14,885 nucleotides of DNA from an uncultured Erysipelotrichaceae bacterium (GCA_902795875.1 CADBND010000255.1:1-14885), one strand, 5' to 3'; shown: positions 6,865 to 13,253, counted from the first letter of the stretch. Notes: generated by a model not told the origin, from the letters alone. Numbers and translations are program-made.

Positions 6865-7410
6865 ATGACACAGAAAGAATTGATTGAAAAGTATGAAGAG
6901 ATCGCCGATCAGAAAATGATCTGCTATTTCAAACCCTATCGCCATTTCCTGAATGCGAAAAAATTCTACAGTCAGCTGCAGGATGGTGTAGCCGATGAAA
7001 ACACCTTCTTTACCGATACGCTGGTCCTGTTCAACGAATGTGACGACCCCGGCAGAGAACCTGATTTCACTTCCGGCTCCGGCAGCCGCTACTGGTATTA
7101 CAAAGACGGTGTGATCCGTGGATCTGACCACTGGGGCAACGGTGTCGCCCGCTGTGACTGGGCGTTGAAAACAAAACAAGGCAAGACGATCTACGGATAT
7201 GACTACGACTGTCCGATCCATCTGAGTGCACCGCGCTTCGCATATGCGAAATGGGAAGACTTCCTGTTCAAAGCAGAACTGATCGAAGCAGACGGCAAGA
7301 AAGCTGTTACGACCTTCAGCAACTGCGTCGGCTATGGCATGTACAAGATCGACGGCAAAGTATACAAGAGAGTCGTCACAACGGAATATATCGAAGATAA
7401 CGGCGAATGA
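6865..7410 (+). CDS. Hypothetical protein with an SDHWG-type core, 181 aa
   Basis: I cannot assign this soluble protein to a named family. The ATG at 6865 has a GAGG ribosome site six bases upstream; a TTG at 6847 in the same frame is less likely. The N-terminal third is helical and charged (ELIEKYEEIADQK). The centre is rich in aromatic residues and glycine: SGSGSRYWYYKDGVIRGSDH, then WGNGVARCDWALK. That pattern of W/Y, SDHWG and a single C-D-W is compact and beta-like, and it looks like a conserved core. The C-terminus is a further beta-like stretch (YGMYKIDGKVYKRVVTTEYI). There is no signal peptide or membrane helix. The gene is monocistronic between two terminators; the second overlaps its stop codon. 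No function is proposed. Confidence 0.75.
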   Translation: MTQKELIEKYEEIADQKMICYFKPYRHFLNAKKFYSQLQDGVADENTFFTDTLVLFNECDDPGREPDFTSGSGSRYWYYKDGVIRGSDHWGNGVARCDWALKTKQGKTIYGYDYDCPIHLSAPRFAYAKWEDFLFKAELIEADGKKAVTTFSNCVGYGMYKIDGKVYKRVVTTEYIEDNGE

Positions 7411-7427
7411 TCGCCGTTTTCTTTTTC
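7399..7427 (+). terminator. Terminator overlapping the stop codon of the 181-aa gene
   Basis: A perfect 8-bp stem AACGGCGA / TCGCCGTT with loop ATGA is followed by TTCTTTTT. The left arm encodes the last residues and the TGA stop (7408-7410) lies in the loop. Confidence 0.88.
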
Positions 7428-7440
7428 ATTCACAAAAGGC

Positions 7441-7446
7441 TATAAT
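7441..7446 (+). promoter_or_regulatory. -10 box of the HMA / ATC-hydrolase operon
   Basis: A consensus TATAAT lies 30 bp upstream of the HMA-like start. No good -35 box is visible: 17 bp upstream is TTTCTT, inside the T tail of the previous terminator. The weak -35 could mean activator-dependent or tightly repressed transcription. Confidence 0.6.
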
Positions 7447-7449
7447 AGA

Positions 7450-7465
7450 GTTAGTTATAACTAAC
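7450..7465. promoter_or_regulatory. Perfect 16-bp palindrome, probable operator
   Basis: GTTAGTTATAACTAAC is identical to its own reverse complement. It begins three bases after the -10 box, covers the expected transcription start, and ends just before the GGAGG ribosome site (7467-7471). A dimeric repressor bound here would block transcription. The GTTAG...CTAAC half-sites resemble some metal-dependent DtxR-type and also TetR-type operators; the regulator is not encoded in the window. Confidence 0.65.
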
Positions 7466-7476
7466 CGGAGGAAATT

Positions 7477-7728
7477 ATGTATAAAGTGACACTTAAGATC
7501 GACGGAATGATGTGTGGCATGCGTGAAGCCCACATCAATGAAACGATAAGAAAAAATATTGCAGACGCGAAAAAGGTATCTTCTTCCCACACAAAAGGCA
7601 TCACGACTTTTGAAACGGAAACACTTCCCGAAAAGGCTCTTCTGGAAAAAGCGATCGCCGATACCGGCTACGAACTTCTGGACATTCAAAGCGAAACAGT
7701 CGAAAAGAAAAAGTGGGGCTTGTTCTGA
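7477..7728 (+). CDS. Small HMA-like protein lacking the second metal-binding cysteine
   Basis: This 83-aa protein has the ferredoxin-like fold pattern of heavy-metal-associated domains: a first strand YKVTLKIDG, a metal loop, helix, strands with VSSSHTKG, a second helix and a final GYELLDIQ strand. In canonical domains the loop is GMxCxxC. Here it reads G10-M-M-C13-G-M-R16, so the second cysteine is arginine. The codon is CGT (7522-7524), one transition away from TGT (Cys). The rest of the domain is intact. The C-terminus ends in a KKKWGLF tail. A GGAGG site lies five bases upstream of the ATG. It is the first gene of a three-gene operon, its TGA touching the ATG of the next gene. Either metal is bound in another way or the domain has changed role. 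Confidence 0.85.
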   Translation: MYKVTLKIDGMMCGMREAHINETIRKNIADAKKVSSSHTKGITTFETETLPEKALLEKAIADTGYELLDIQSETVEKKKWGLF

Positions 7729-8358
7729 ATGAACTATAACGGCATGCCTGCAGGGATGTGGCTCATCTTCAAAAATTCCTTCACAAAAGCGCTGAAGGAT
7801 GTCCTGGGATACGACGACACTCAGGCAAAACAGATCGCAAAGAAAGCAAAGATCAGATATAAACAGATCATCAATAAGCTTCCTGAATTTGAAAAAGGTG
7901 ACCGCTTCAAGATGAACATCGTATCCTGTGCGATGTTTTCTTCCTTCTGTCTGAATATGGATAAACTTCCTTCCACTGAAAAGCTCACCGAATACTACAG
8001 GAAAGCCATGATGAATAAAGGCATGCGGTGGTTTTGCAGGCAATCAGGAAAAAACAAGTTCACACAAAAAGATATTCAGTCAATGAAACAGACGACCGCC
8101 TTCAAAGCAGCCGACAGAAATCCCTACTCCTGGAATATGGAATTCCTTCCGTATAAAGACGGATCGGGATACGAAGCCCGCTTCACCAGATGCGGGATCT
8201 GTACGCTCATGAATGAGCTCGGTCTGAAAGATGCGATCCCTGCGATGTGTCAACTCGATTACACGATGTCCGAAGCAGGAGGCGTTTCCAATTTCGTAAG
8301 AGAGTACACCCTGGCAAGTGGCGGACCCTATTGTGATTGCGGATATAAAAAGAAATGA
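7729..8358 (+). CDS. ATC-hydrolase-like protein (L-2-amino-thiazoline-4-carboxylic acid hydrolase family)
   Basis: The 209-aa soluble protein resembles the ATC_hydrolase family (PF14196), named after a Pseudomonas enzyme that opens L-2-amino-thiazoline-4-carboxylate on the way to cysteine. The likely conserved part is the C-terminal half: YEARFTRCGICTLMNELGLK (C155, C158), then IPAMCQLDYTM (C174, D177), ending with LASGGPYCDCGY (C202, C204). The N-terminal half is helical and basic. Most gut homologues have no tested function, so the enzyme name should be read as a family label. The start ATG follows the TGA of the HMA-like gene directly, and its own stop overlaps the next start (ATGA). Many cysteines and the HMA-like neighbour suggest a thiol- or metal-linked role; this is inference. 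Confidence 0.75.
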   Translation: MNYNGMPAGMWLIFKNSFTKALKDVLGYDDTQAKQIAKKAKIRYKQIINKLPEFEKGDRFKMNIVSCAMFSSFCLNMDKLPSTEKLTEYYRKAMMNKGMRWFCRQSGKNKFTQKDIQSMKQTTAFKAADRNPYSWNMEFLPYKDGSGYEARFTRCGICTLMNELGLKDAIPAMCQLDYTMSEAGGVSNFVREYTLASGGPYCDCGYKKK

Positions 8359-8831
8359 AACTGCTTCTTGAAAACATTCTCTACTGTCTGGTATTCACGA
8401 TAACAGTCAGGATCTTTGCCGGAAAAGACGCCAGAGGATGTCTTTACTTCTACCCCAAAGAATATCAGGAGATCGCTTATGAAAGAGGTGTTGCCGACAG
8501 GGAAAAAGTCGCAAGATCCAGAAAGATCTTCCTGATCGTTTTCACATCGATCATGGCACTCTTACTGGTCGTATTGCTCAAGAAAAACGGCGTAAAAGGC
8601 TTCAAAGAAACCTATCTTCAGGCATTATTGTTTCTGGAAGTCATGAATCTCTATGACGGCATCGTGATCGACAGGATCTGGGTAGGAAACGATCCCTTCT
8701 GGAAGATCAAAGGAATGGAAAATACCCCTTATGTACAGACCCGGAAAGAAGCCATAAGAAAAAGAAGTTTTCTTGCCCTGTTCTGGATATTCGCTGCTGC
8801 GCTGATCGCAGCGATCGTCATTCATATTTAA
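8355..8831 (+). CDS. Four-helix membrane protein of the HMA / ATC-hydrolase operon
   Basis: I do not recognise a named family for this 158-aa protein. Predicted membrane segments are at about residues 5-22, 58-76, 85-104 and 138-158. Between the first two is a conserved-looking cytosolic or external loop with KDARGCLYFYPKEYQEIAYE, and between the last two a charged loop with NDPFWKIKGMENTPYVQTR. It has no signal peptidase site and no transporter motif that I can see. The start overlaps the stop of the ATC-hydrolase-like gene by four bases (ATGA), so the two are probably translationally coupled and may interact. It could anchor the soluble partner or form a small carrier. A hairpin follows its stop. 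Confidence 0.8.
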   Translation: MKLLLENILYCLVFTITVRIFAGKDARGCLYFYPKEYQEIAYERGVADREKVARSRKIFLIVFTSIMALLLVVLLKKNGVKGFKETYLQALLFLEVMNLYDGIVIDRIWVGNDPFWKIKGMENTPYVQTRKEAIRKRSFLALFWIFAAALIAAIVIHI

Positions 8832-8854
8832 AACGGGAGGCTTCCGTTTATTTT
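8830..8854. terminator. Weak bidirectional terminator between convergent genes
   Basis: AAACGG (8831-8836) pairs with CCGTTT (8844-8849), with a possible extra G-U pair. The plus strand continues ATTTTG and the minus strand TTTAAAT. The short stem and broken T runs make it modest, but it is the only candidate between the two convergent operons, and it overlaps the stop codons of both. Confidence 0.5.
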
Positions 8855-9204
8855 GCATCCTTCTTGAATTCGTAAAAATAATCGTAAAAATATTTTCCTG
8901 ATAACACCCCACCGGCATAGGTACCGATAAAGGTATCTCCGCTGGAATCTTCGAAGCGGAGCTTTCCGTCTTCAAAGATCCATTCGATCTCATAAAGATT
9001 GCCCATGAAACGGAAAGTCCCCTTTCCATCTTCTTCGATTATGAGCTCTTCATCATCGATCTCATATTCATTGCCCTTTTCATCCCTACAGGAAGTCGGA
9101 TGGTATTTGCCGATGAGATCTTTTTCAGATATTCTCTCACCACATCCGCTAAGAATGCACAACAAAAGGAAAAGGATCGCTATCTTTTTCATCATTTTCT
9201 TCAT
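8848..9204 (-). CDS. Small lipoprotein with a beta-rich, lipocalin-like domain
   Basis: The 118-aa product starts with a typical lipoprotein signal: a basic start (MKKMMKK), a hydrophobic core and the lipobox LSGC at residues 18-21, so C21 would be lipidated and the protein anchored outside the membrane. The mature part alternates acidic turns and short strands (LIGKYHPTS, GKGTFRFMG, YEIEWIFEDGKLRFED, GDTFIGTYAGG) and resembles small lipocalin-like domains of secreted Firmicute lipoproteins. I chose the ATG at 9204, with a GAGGAA ribosome site five bases upstream; the longer open frame to 9309 lacks a signal. The start overlaps the stop of the DUF4186 gene (ATGA). It is the last gene of the operon. 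Function is unknown. Confidence 0.85.
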   Translation of the reverse strand: MKKMMKKIAILFLLLCILSGCGERISEKDLIGKYHPTSCRDEKGNEYEIDDEELIIEEDGKGTFRFMGNLYEIEWIFEDGKLRFEDSSGDTFIGTYAGGVLSGKYFYDYFYEFKKDAK

Positions 9205-9566
9205 CGCATTTCCTCTTTCATCTGTTCCTCGATCCACCTCATCAGCAAGCGTACGATCTTTTCCTGTTGGATATCGTTCAAGACAACACCCTTTTCCACC
9301 CGATACCATTTATTCAGACAGCCTCGGCAACAGCACCCTGTCGCATGCATCGCCTTGAACACCGGATGCCCTTTCATCGGCGTCTGCTTCCCATCGTTCT
9401 CCGGAAAGGCAGGAGAAAGTTTCTTCTTCACGAAGTCCCGGGCATGAGACTCGATCGTTTCCATTCCCTTCTCTCTGATATAGGCCTTATCCTTTTCATT
9501 CAGACGAAAGGAAGAACGAAACTTCGAACCCTTCAGTCTCGCCAGTGCCTGAGAGATACTCTGCAT
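9201..9566 (-). CDS. DUF4186-family protein
   Basis: The 121-aa soluble protein matches the DUF4186 pattern: LKGSKFRSSFRLNEKDKAYI near the N-terminus, an H-A-R-D-F motif, then the strongly conserved block FPENDGKQTPMKGHPVFKAM and HATGCCCRGCLNKWYRV, and a C-terminal helix. The cluster of four cysteines (CCCRGC) with the nearby histidines suggests a metal site, but the family has no assigned function that I know of. The ATG at 9566 directly follows the TAG of the phosphatase gene, with a GAGGG about eleven bases upstream. The stop overlaps the lipoprotein start. It is therefore the third gene of a four-gene operon. Confidence 0.9.
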   Translation of the reverse strand: MQSISQALARLKGSKFRSSFRLNEKDKAYIREKGMETIESHARDFVKKKLSPAFPENDGKQTPMKGHPVFKAMHATGCCCRGCLNKWYRVEKGVVLNDIQQEKIVRLLMRWIEEQMKEEMR

Positions 9567-10325
9567 CTATACAAGTGCCCTCTCTCTGAAAAGAACTCTG
9601 TCCCTTTCAGAGATATTCATCTGTTCAAAGAAGGACGCAAGATCACCATAAGCCTTGAAGACCTCATCATAGAAAGCCGCGATATAAGATCTGTCTGCGA
9701 TCTCGAAACCGGAAGCATATCCGGTATCTTTGATCCCGTAGATCTCATTGGTGTACAGATAGTCTTCGATGATATCCTCACGATCGACACCCAGAAGCTC
9801 CAAGACTAATACAGTTCCAACGCCACAGCGGTCCTTCCCCATGGAACAGTGCCACAAAACAGGATCCTCATGATCAAGCACATAATGTAAAAACTTCCCA
9901 TACTGACGAAGCGAAAAATCGCTGATTGCAAAACTGCGGTAAAAGTGACGCATGAATTCCAGCGCAAGTTCTTCGTCATCGGACTCCCGGAGCTGTTTCA
10001 TGATCCTGTCGAGTTCTTTCATCGTCTCCTCATCTCTCCGGACACCGAAAGACTCGTTCGTTGCGATCTCGTTGGGGATCAATCTTACCCCTTCTCCTAT
10101 CACATCCGGTGCCCGCATCGCCTCATAACGGGAACGGAAATCAAAAACAGTCTTCACACCGATGTCTTCATATAGGATCTTCGCTTCTTCCTCATCCAAT
10201 CGCGAAAGCTCTGAGCTGCGTATCAGAAGACGATCTTTTATCTTTCTGCCATCTTTGCTTAAGATACCGCCAAGATCCCGGATATTGGCTACACTTTCAA
10301 ACTGCAGATCCCTTGACCTGTTCAT
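9567..10325 (-). CDS. Tyrosine-protein phosphatase (Y_phosphatase3 family)
   Basis: The 252-aa protein has the N-terminal signature NIRDLGGILSKDGRKIK and the PTP loop HCSMGKDRCG, in which C160 is the nucleophile and R166 the phosphate-binding arginine (C-x5-R). The segment FDFRSRYEAMRAPD before the helical middle is the usual family feature. Relatives dephosphorylate phosphotyrosine and in some bacteria phosphoinositides or other phosphoesters. There is no signal peptide, so action in the cytosol is likely. The start overlaps the stop of the YczE-like gene (ATGA) and the stop touches the DUF4186 start. Whether it works on proteins or small molecules is not shown. Catalytic residues are intact. 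Confidence 0.93.
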   Translation of the reverse strand: MNRSRDLQFESVANIRDLGGILSKDGRKIKDRLLIRSSELSRLDEEEAKILYEDIGVKTVFDFRSRYEAMRAPDVIGEGVRLIPNEIATNESFGVRRDEETMKELDRIMKQLRESDDEELALEFMRHFYRSFAISDFSLRQYGKFLHYVLDHEDPVLWHCSMGKDRCGVGTVLVLELLGVDREDIIEDYLYTNEIYGIKDTGYASGFEIADRSYIAAFYDEVFKAYGDLASFFEQMNISERDRVLFRERALV

Positions 10326-10966
10326 AGTATATCCCCGATCCTTTCACCGAAATAAGCATTAAAAAGCGAGATCACTCTTCCTGTCAGAAACATCGCAATG
10401 ACACTGCCGATCCCGACACCGGTCAAAGGATGGGAGAAGACCAGACAGATAAGACAAGCGATGAGAATACAACTGACATCGAATATATTCTTCACAAGAC
10501 CCATCTCTTTTCCAAACGCCTCCGCCAGAGAAGCTACGATCCCATCTGCAGGATTGGCCACCAGTTTCACATCCAGTATCATCGCTGCACCAACACCGGT
10601 AAATACGATAGCCAGAAGCAGAAACAGGATCCTTACAAACATATTCCTGCCACTAAGATCAGGAAGTATATTCGAATACAGATTCATGAAACGTGTAAAC
10701 ACAACGGAAAAGGGAAGCTGCAGCACTACCATAAGCAGTTCTTTCTTACTCTTTTTCCGATATAAAAGGATAAACAGTTCGATCAGCACAAAAACACAGT
10801 ACAGCGCAAATGTCACATCACCCAGATTCTTATTGAAGATCTGCGCAAGCGCATAAGCGACCGCAACGATCGGGGAACAGCCTAGTCCTGTCTTTGTGTT
10901 CAGTGTCAGACCCAGAGCAAGAACGACGATCCCGACAACGTAAATAAATAAACGTTTCATACTCAT
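10322..10966 (-). CDS. YczE/YyaS/YitT-like integral membrane protein
   Basis: The 214-aa protein has about five to six membrane helices. It has the family-typical start: a first helix ending ALGLTLNTKTGLGCSPIVAV, where L-G-L-x(5)-G-L-G-x-S-P resembles the YczE pattern. Then follow helices at about 51-68, 82-96, 110-130, 157-178 and 181-200. A conserved-looking KLVANPADGIVASLAE segment lies mid-protein. Members occur widely in Firmicutes; their function is mostly unknown. The ATG at 10966 lacks a clear ribosome site, and a second ATG two codons further (10960) is possible. It is the first gene of the operon with the phosphatase, DUF4186 and lipoprotein genes. Upstream, TTGCAA, 19 bp, TAAAAT could be the promoter. 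Confidence 0.85.
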   Translation of the reverse strand: MSMKRLFIYVVGIVVLALGLTLNTKTGLGCSPIVAVAYALAQIFNKNLGDVTFALYCVFVLIELFILLYRKKSKKELLMVVLQLPFSVVFTRFMNLYSNILPDLSGRNMFVRILFLLLAIVFTGVGAAMILDVKLVANPADGIVASLAEAFGKEMGLVKNIFDVSCILIACLICLVFSHPLTGVGIGSVIAMFLTGRVISLFNAYFGERIGDIL

Positions 10967-11034
10967 GACGATTCTATTTTATCAAAGACATTGAATTTTG
11001 TTGCAACGTGGATTTCCTTCTGAACAAAACAATT

Positions 11035-11060
11035 CAAACAAAAAACCGGAATGATCCGGT
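11035..11060 (-). terminator. Terminator behind the DeoR-like remnant
   Basis: On the minus strand ACCGGA pairs with TCCGGT around a TCAT loop, followed by TTTTTG. It lies 17 bp after the remnant's stop codon, where the parent gene would have ended. Confidence 0.78.
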
Positions 11061-11076
11061 CTTCTGTGATGTTTTC

Positions 11077-11234
11077 TTATACGACGTCAATATCGATACT
11101 CTGTGATCGGATCGTATTGATGAAATCCTGCGATGCACCGTTGTCGGTGATGATCTTATCCAGTTCCGATAACGGAGCAATATTATAAAAGAATTTTTAC
11201 CGATCTTTAAAGAGTACGCAACACAGATCACCAT
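11077..11234 (-). pseudogene. Decayed C-terminal remnant of a DeoR-family transcriptional regulator
   Basis: On the minus strand, about 160 bp encode the end of a DeoR-type effector domain in two frames. The first part reads VAYSLKIGKNSF (compare D-S-S-K-x-G-K-x-S-F in the family). The second, one frame over, reads FYNIAPLSELDKIITDNGAS and then QDFINTIRSQSIDIDVV to a TAA at 11077-11079. Adding one T to the run at 11177-11180 would restore a single frame, so a one-base deletion is the simplest explanation. The N-terminal 200 or so residues, including the DNA-binding domain, are gone; the glgA terminator sits directly upstream. The parent probably controlled sugar-phosphate or glycogen-linked genes, but this is inference. 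The 10967-11291 stretch holds only this remnant and two terminators. Confidence 0.75.
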
Positions 11235-11242
11235 AGTATAGA

Positions 11243-11269
11243 AAATGCCATCGTCCCCCGATGGCATTT
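11243..11269 (-). terminator. Terminator of glgA
   Basis: An 11-bp perfect stem (AAATGCCATCG with CGATGGCATTT) and a five-base loop lie 23 bp beyond the glgA stop. The T tail is short (TTTTC on the minus strand), but the stem is long and stable. Confidence 0.82.
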
Positions 11270-11291
11270 CTATTTCTTATGGTCTTGTCTT

Positions 11292-13103
11292 TTATTCAAT
11301 CCTTCCCAGCAGATATCTGAGTTCGGCACCTTTCGAGATGTTGCCGTCGACTTTCATCTGTCCGTTGACGAAGAGCCTGTCTGCAGAAACCGTGCCGATC
11401 GCCATGTTGTAGAGATTATCGAAATTCGTCGCGATCTCCACATCAGCACCGTCATAACTGTAAGGATGCATCTCCATCCCTTCCTTGGTGAATTTCACAT
11501 GATAAGTTCCTTCACCCGGTCCCTCGATACGGATCTGGGCAATGATCGAAAAATCATCATTCTGTTTCGCCAGATAGACATTGCGGTACTCTTCAAGATC
11601 CTCATATACGACTTCCAGTGCTTCATAGGCATCCTTGAAGGTAACATTGGGATCAGAACCGCTTCCGCAGATATCCGAATACATCTTGATATAAGTCTGT
11701 GCCGACTTCGTCCAGGAAAAATCCTTGCGCATGCAGCGATCCTGAATGACATCGAACACCTCGTGTTCCGCAAAATAGACCTTGATCGCCGCATCGATCG
11801 CCAGCATCAAAGACTTGGAAGTATACTGTGAAAAACTGAAGCCATCGCCGATCCCATCAAAATCAGAATACGGCCGGACAGTATCCTTTAATCCGCCTGT
11901 CTCATGAACGATCGGAACAGTACCATAACGCATCGCCATCATCTGGGAAAGACCGCACGGTTCAAAAGCGGAAGGCATCAGATAGAAATCCGCGCCCGCA
12001 AAGACCTTGGCTGCCATCTCTTCCGTATACTTGTCAGAGAAACCGAACTGTCCCGGATATCTGTCGATACATTCATAGAAATAATCGGTATACTTCTTCT
12101 CTCCCTGTCCGAATATGATCAGTTGCAATCCTTTCCGCATCAGTTCATTCATCAGATCCTTTATCAGATCGACACCCTTTTGTTCCACAAGTCTGGCAAC
12201 GACCGCAAACAAAGGCCAATTCTTTTCTTTCCTGATATGGAAAGTCTCCTGAATATATTCCTTACATACCTGCTTACCTGTCTTGTCGTCAGCCGTGAAA
12301 TTGCAGGGGATCCTTTTATCCTTACCCGGATCGTAATGATCAGGATCGATACCGTTGAGGATACCGTACATCTTCGATTCCACCAGATCGCAGACTCCTT
12401 CAAGTCCCTTTCCGAATCTCGGAGTATGCAGCTCCCTGGCATAAGTCGGAGAAACGGTCGATACTGCATCCGCCATCAGCATCGCACCCTTCATCAGATT
12501 GACATCATGTCTTCCTTCGAATTCGTAGCCCAGTCCTCCGTCATACCAGCCGCTGTTCAAACCAAACGTCGTCGTCAGTTCATCGACACCGAACTGTCCC
12601 TGATAGGCGATATTGTGGATCGTGAACACAGTACGTACATTCCGGAACTGTGCTCTTCTGGCCTGATCATCCTTCAGATAGATGACAGAAAGCGCTGACT
12701 CCCAGTCGTTACAATGCAGGATATCCGGAATGAAATCCAGATTATCCATCAGTTCGATGACGGCCTTGGAAAAGAAAGCGAAACGAACCTTATCGTCGTC
12801 ATAACCATAGAGCCTTTCCCTGTCAAAAAGCTCCTTGTTATCGACAAACCAGACCGGTACACCCGACAGTTCACCCTTATATAAGGAACAGTCCAGTGTC
12901 TTTTCCCCTAAAGCAACCTTATGCTTGGAAACATAGCGGATCTGCTTCTCAAAACGATCCTTCACACACTTGTAGTAAGGCGTGATCATCTCCACCGTAT
13001 TCCCGGCCTTCATGAGTGCCGGAGGCAAAGAAAAAGCGACATCCGCAAGACCACCGGATTTGGAAAAAGGCGCACATTCACTGGTCACAAACAATATTTT
13101 CAT
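11292..13103 (-). CDS. glgA: Glycogen synthase GlgA with an SCP2-like C-terminal extension
   Basis: The 603-aa protein transfers glucose from ADP-glucose to the growing alpha-1,4-glucan (GT5 family, cytosolic). The ADP-glucose loop is KSGGLADV (K15). Later motifs are TIHNIAYQGQF (H163), VVARLVEQKGVDL (R304, K309) and PSAFEPCGLSQMMAMRYG with the conserved E381, followed by ETGGLKDTV. The catalytic part ends near residue 478, the usual full length of bacterial GlgA. About 125 extra residues follow: a linker helix (about 489-512), then a strand-rich domain of IIAQIRIEGPGEGTYHVKFT, GADVEIATNFDNLYNMAIGT and LFVNGQMKVDGNIS. This resembles an SCP2 sterol-carrier fold. The ATG at 13103 has a GAGGGG site. 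It is a single-gene unit; no other glg gene is visible. GlgA is certain, while the extension assignment is moderate. Confidence 0.95.
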   Translation of the reverse strand: MKILFVTSECAPFSKSGGLADVAFSLPPALMKAGNTVEMITPYYKCVKDRFEKQIRYVSKHKVALGEKTLDCSLYKGELSGVPVWFVDNKELFDRERLYGYDDDKVRFAFFSKAVIELMDNLDFIPDILHCNDWESALSVIYLKDDQARRAQFRNVRTVFTIHNIAYQGQFGVDELTTTFGLNSGWYDGGLGYEFEGRHDVNLMKGAMLMADAVSTVSPTYARELHTPRFGKGLEGVCDLVESKMYGILNGIDPDHYDPGKDKRIPCNFTADDKTGKQVCKEYIQETFHIRKEKNWPLFAVVARLVEQKGVDLIKDLMNELMRKGLQLIIFGQGEKKYTDYFYECIDRYPGQFGFSDKYTEEMAAKVFAGADFYLMPSAFEPCGLSQMMAMRYGTVPIVHETGGLKDTVRPYSDFDGIGDGFSFSQYTSKSLMLAIDAAIKVYFAEHEVFDVIQDRCMRKDFSWTKSAQTYIKMYSDICGSGSDPNVTFKDAYEALEVVYEDLEEYRNVYLAKQNDDFSIIAQIRIEGPGEGTYHVKFTKEGMEMHPYSYDGADVEIATNFDNLYNMAIGTVSADRLFVNGQMKVDGNISKGAELRYLLGRIE

Positions 13104-13253
13104 GATCTGATCCCCTCATCAGTATTCCTATAAATCTATTTTACTCCATCCGGACCTCACCATAAAGAAAGCATTCCAAAACAAACCCGTTCTTGGATCA
13201 CTTCAGTAAGATCCTCTCATAACCGATATTTGGTTGTAATAGATAGAGACAAT

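Noticed and set aside
6613..7221. Minus-strand open frame (202 codons) across the rubredoxin remnant, a terminator and the orphan gene
   Set aside because: It spans a strong plus-strand terminator and promoter region, and its composition is that of an antisense shadow.
7426..8043. Minus-strand open frame (205 codons) opposite the HMA-like and ATC-hydrolase-like genes
   Set aside because: It covers the promoter, operator and two well-supported genes of the other strand; the product is rich in Cys, Phe and His as expected for a shadow frame.
9205..9309. Longer form of the lipoprotein starting at 9309
   Set aside because: It would bury the lipoprotein signal inside the protein; the ATG at 9204 has GAGGAA at ideal spacing and gives a perfect lipobox.
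11904..12698. Long plus-strand open frame (264 codons) opposite glgA
   Set aside because: It is antisense to a highly conserved glgA region, has a biased shadow composition (rich in Arg, Ile, His), no ribosome site and no recognisable motif.
13104..13253. Riboswitch or structured leader upstream of glgA
   Set aside because: The 150-bp leader shows no strong nested hairpins or known riboswitch core, and no terminator-like element directly before the start.
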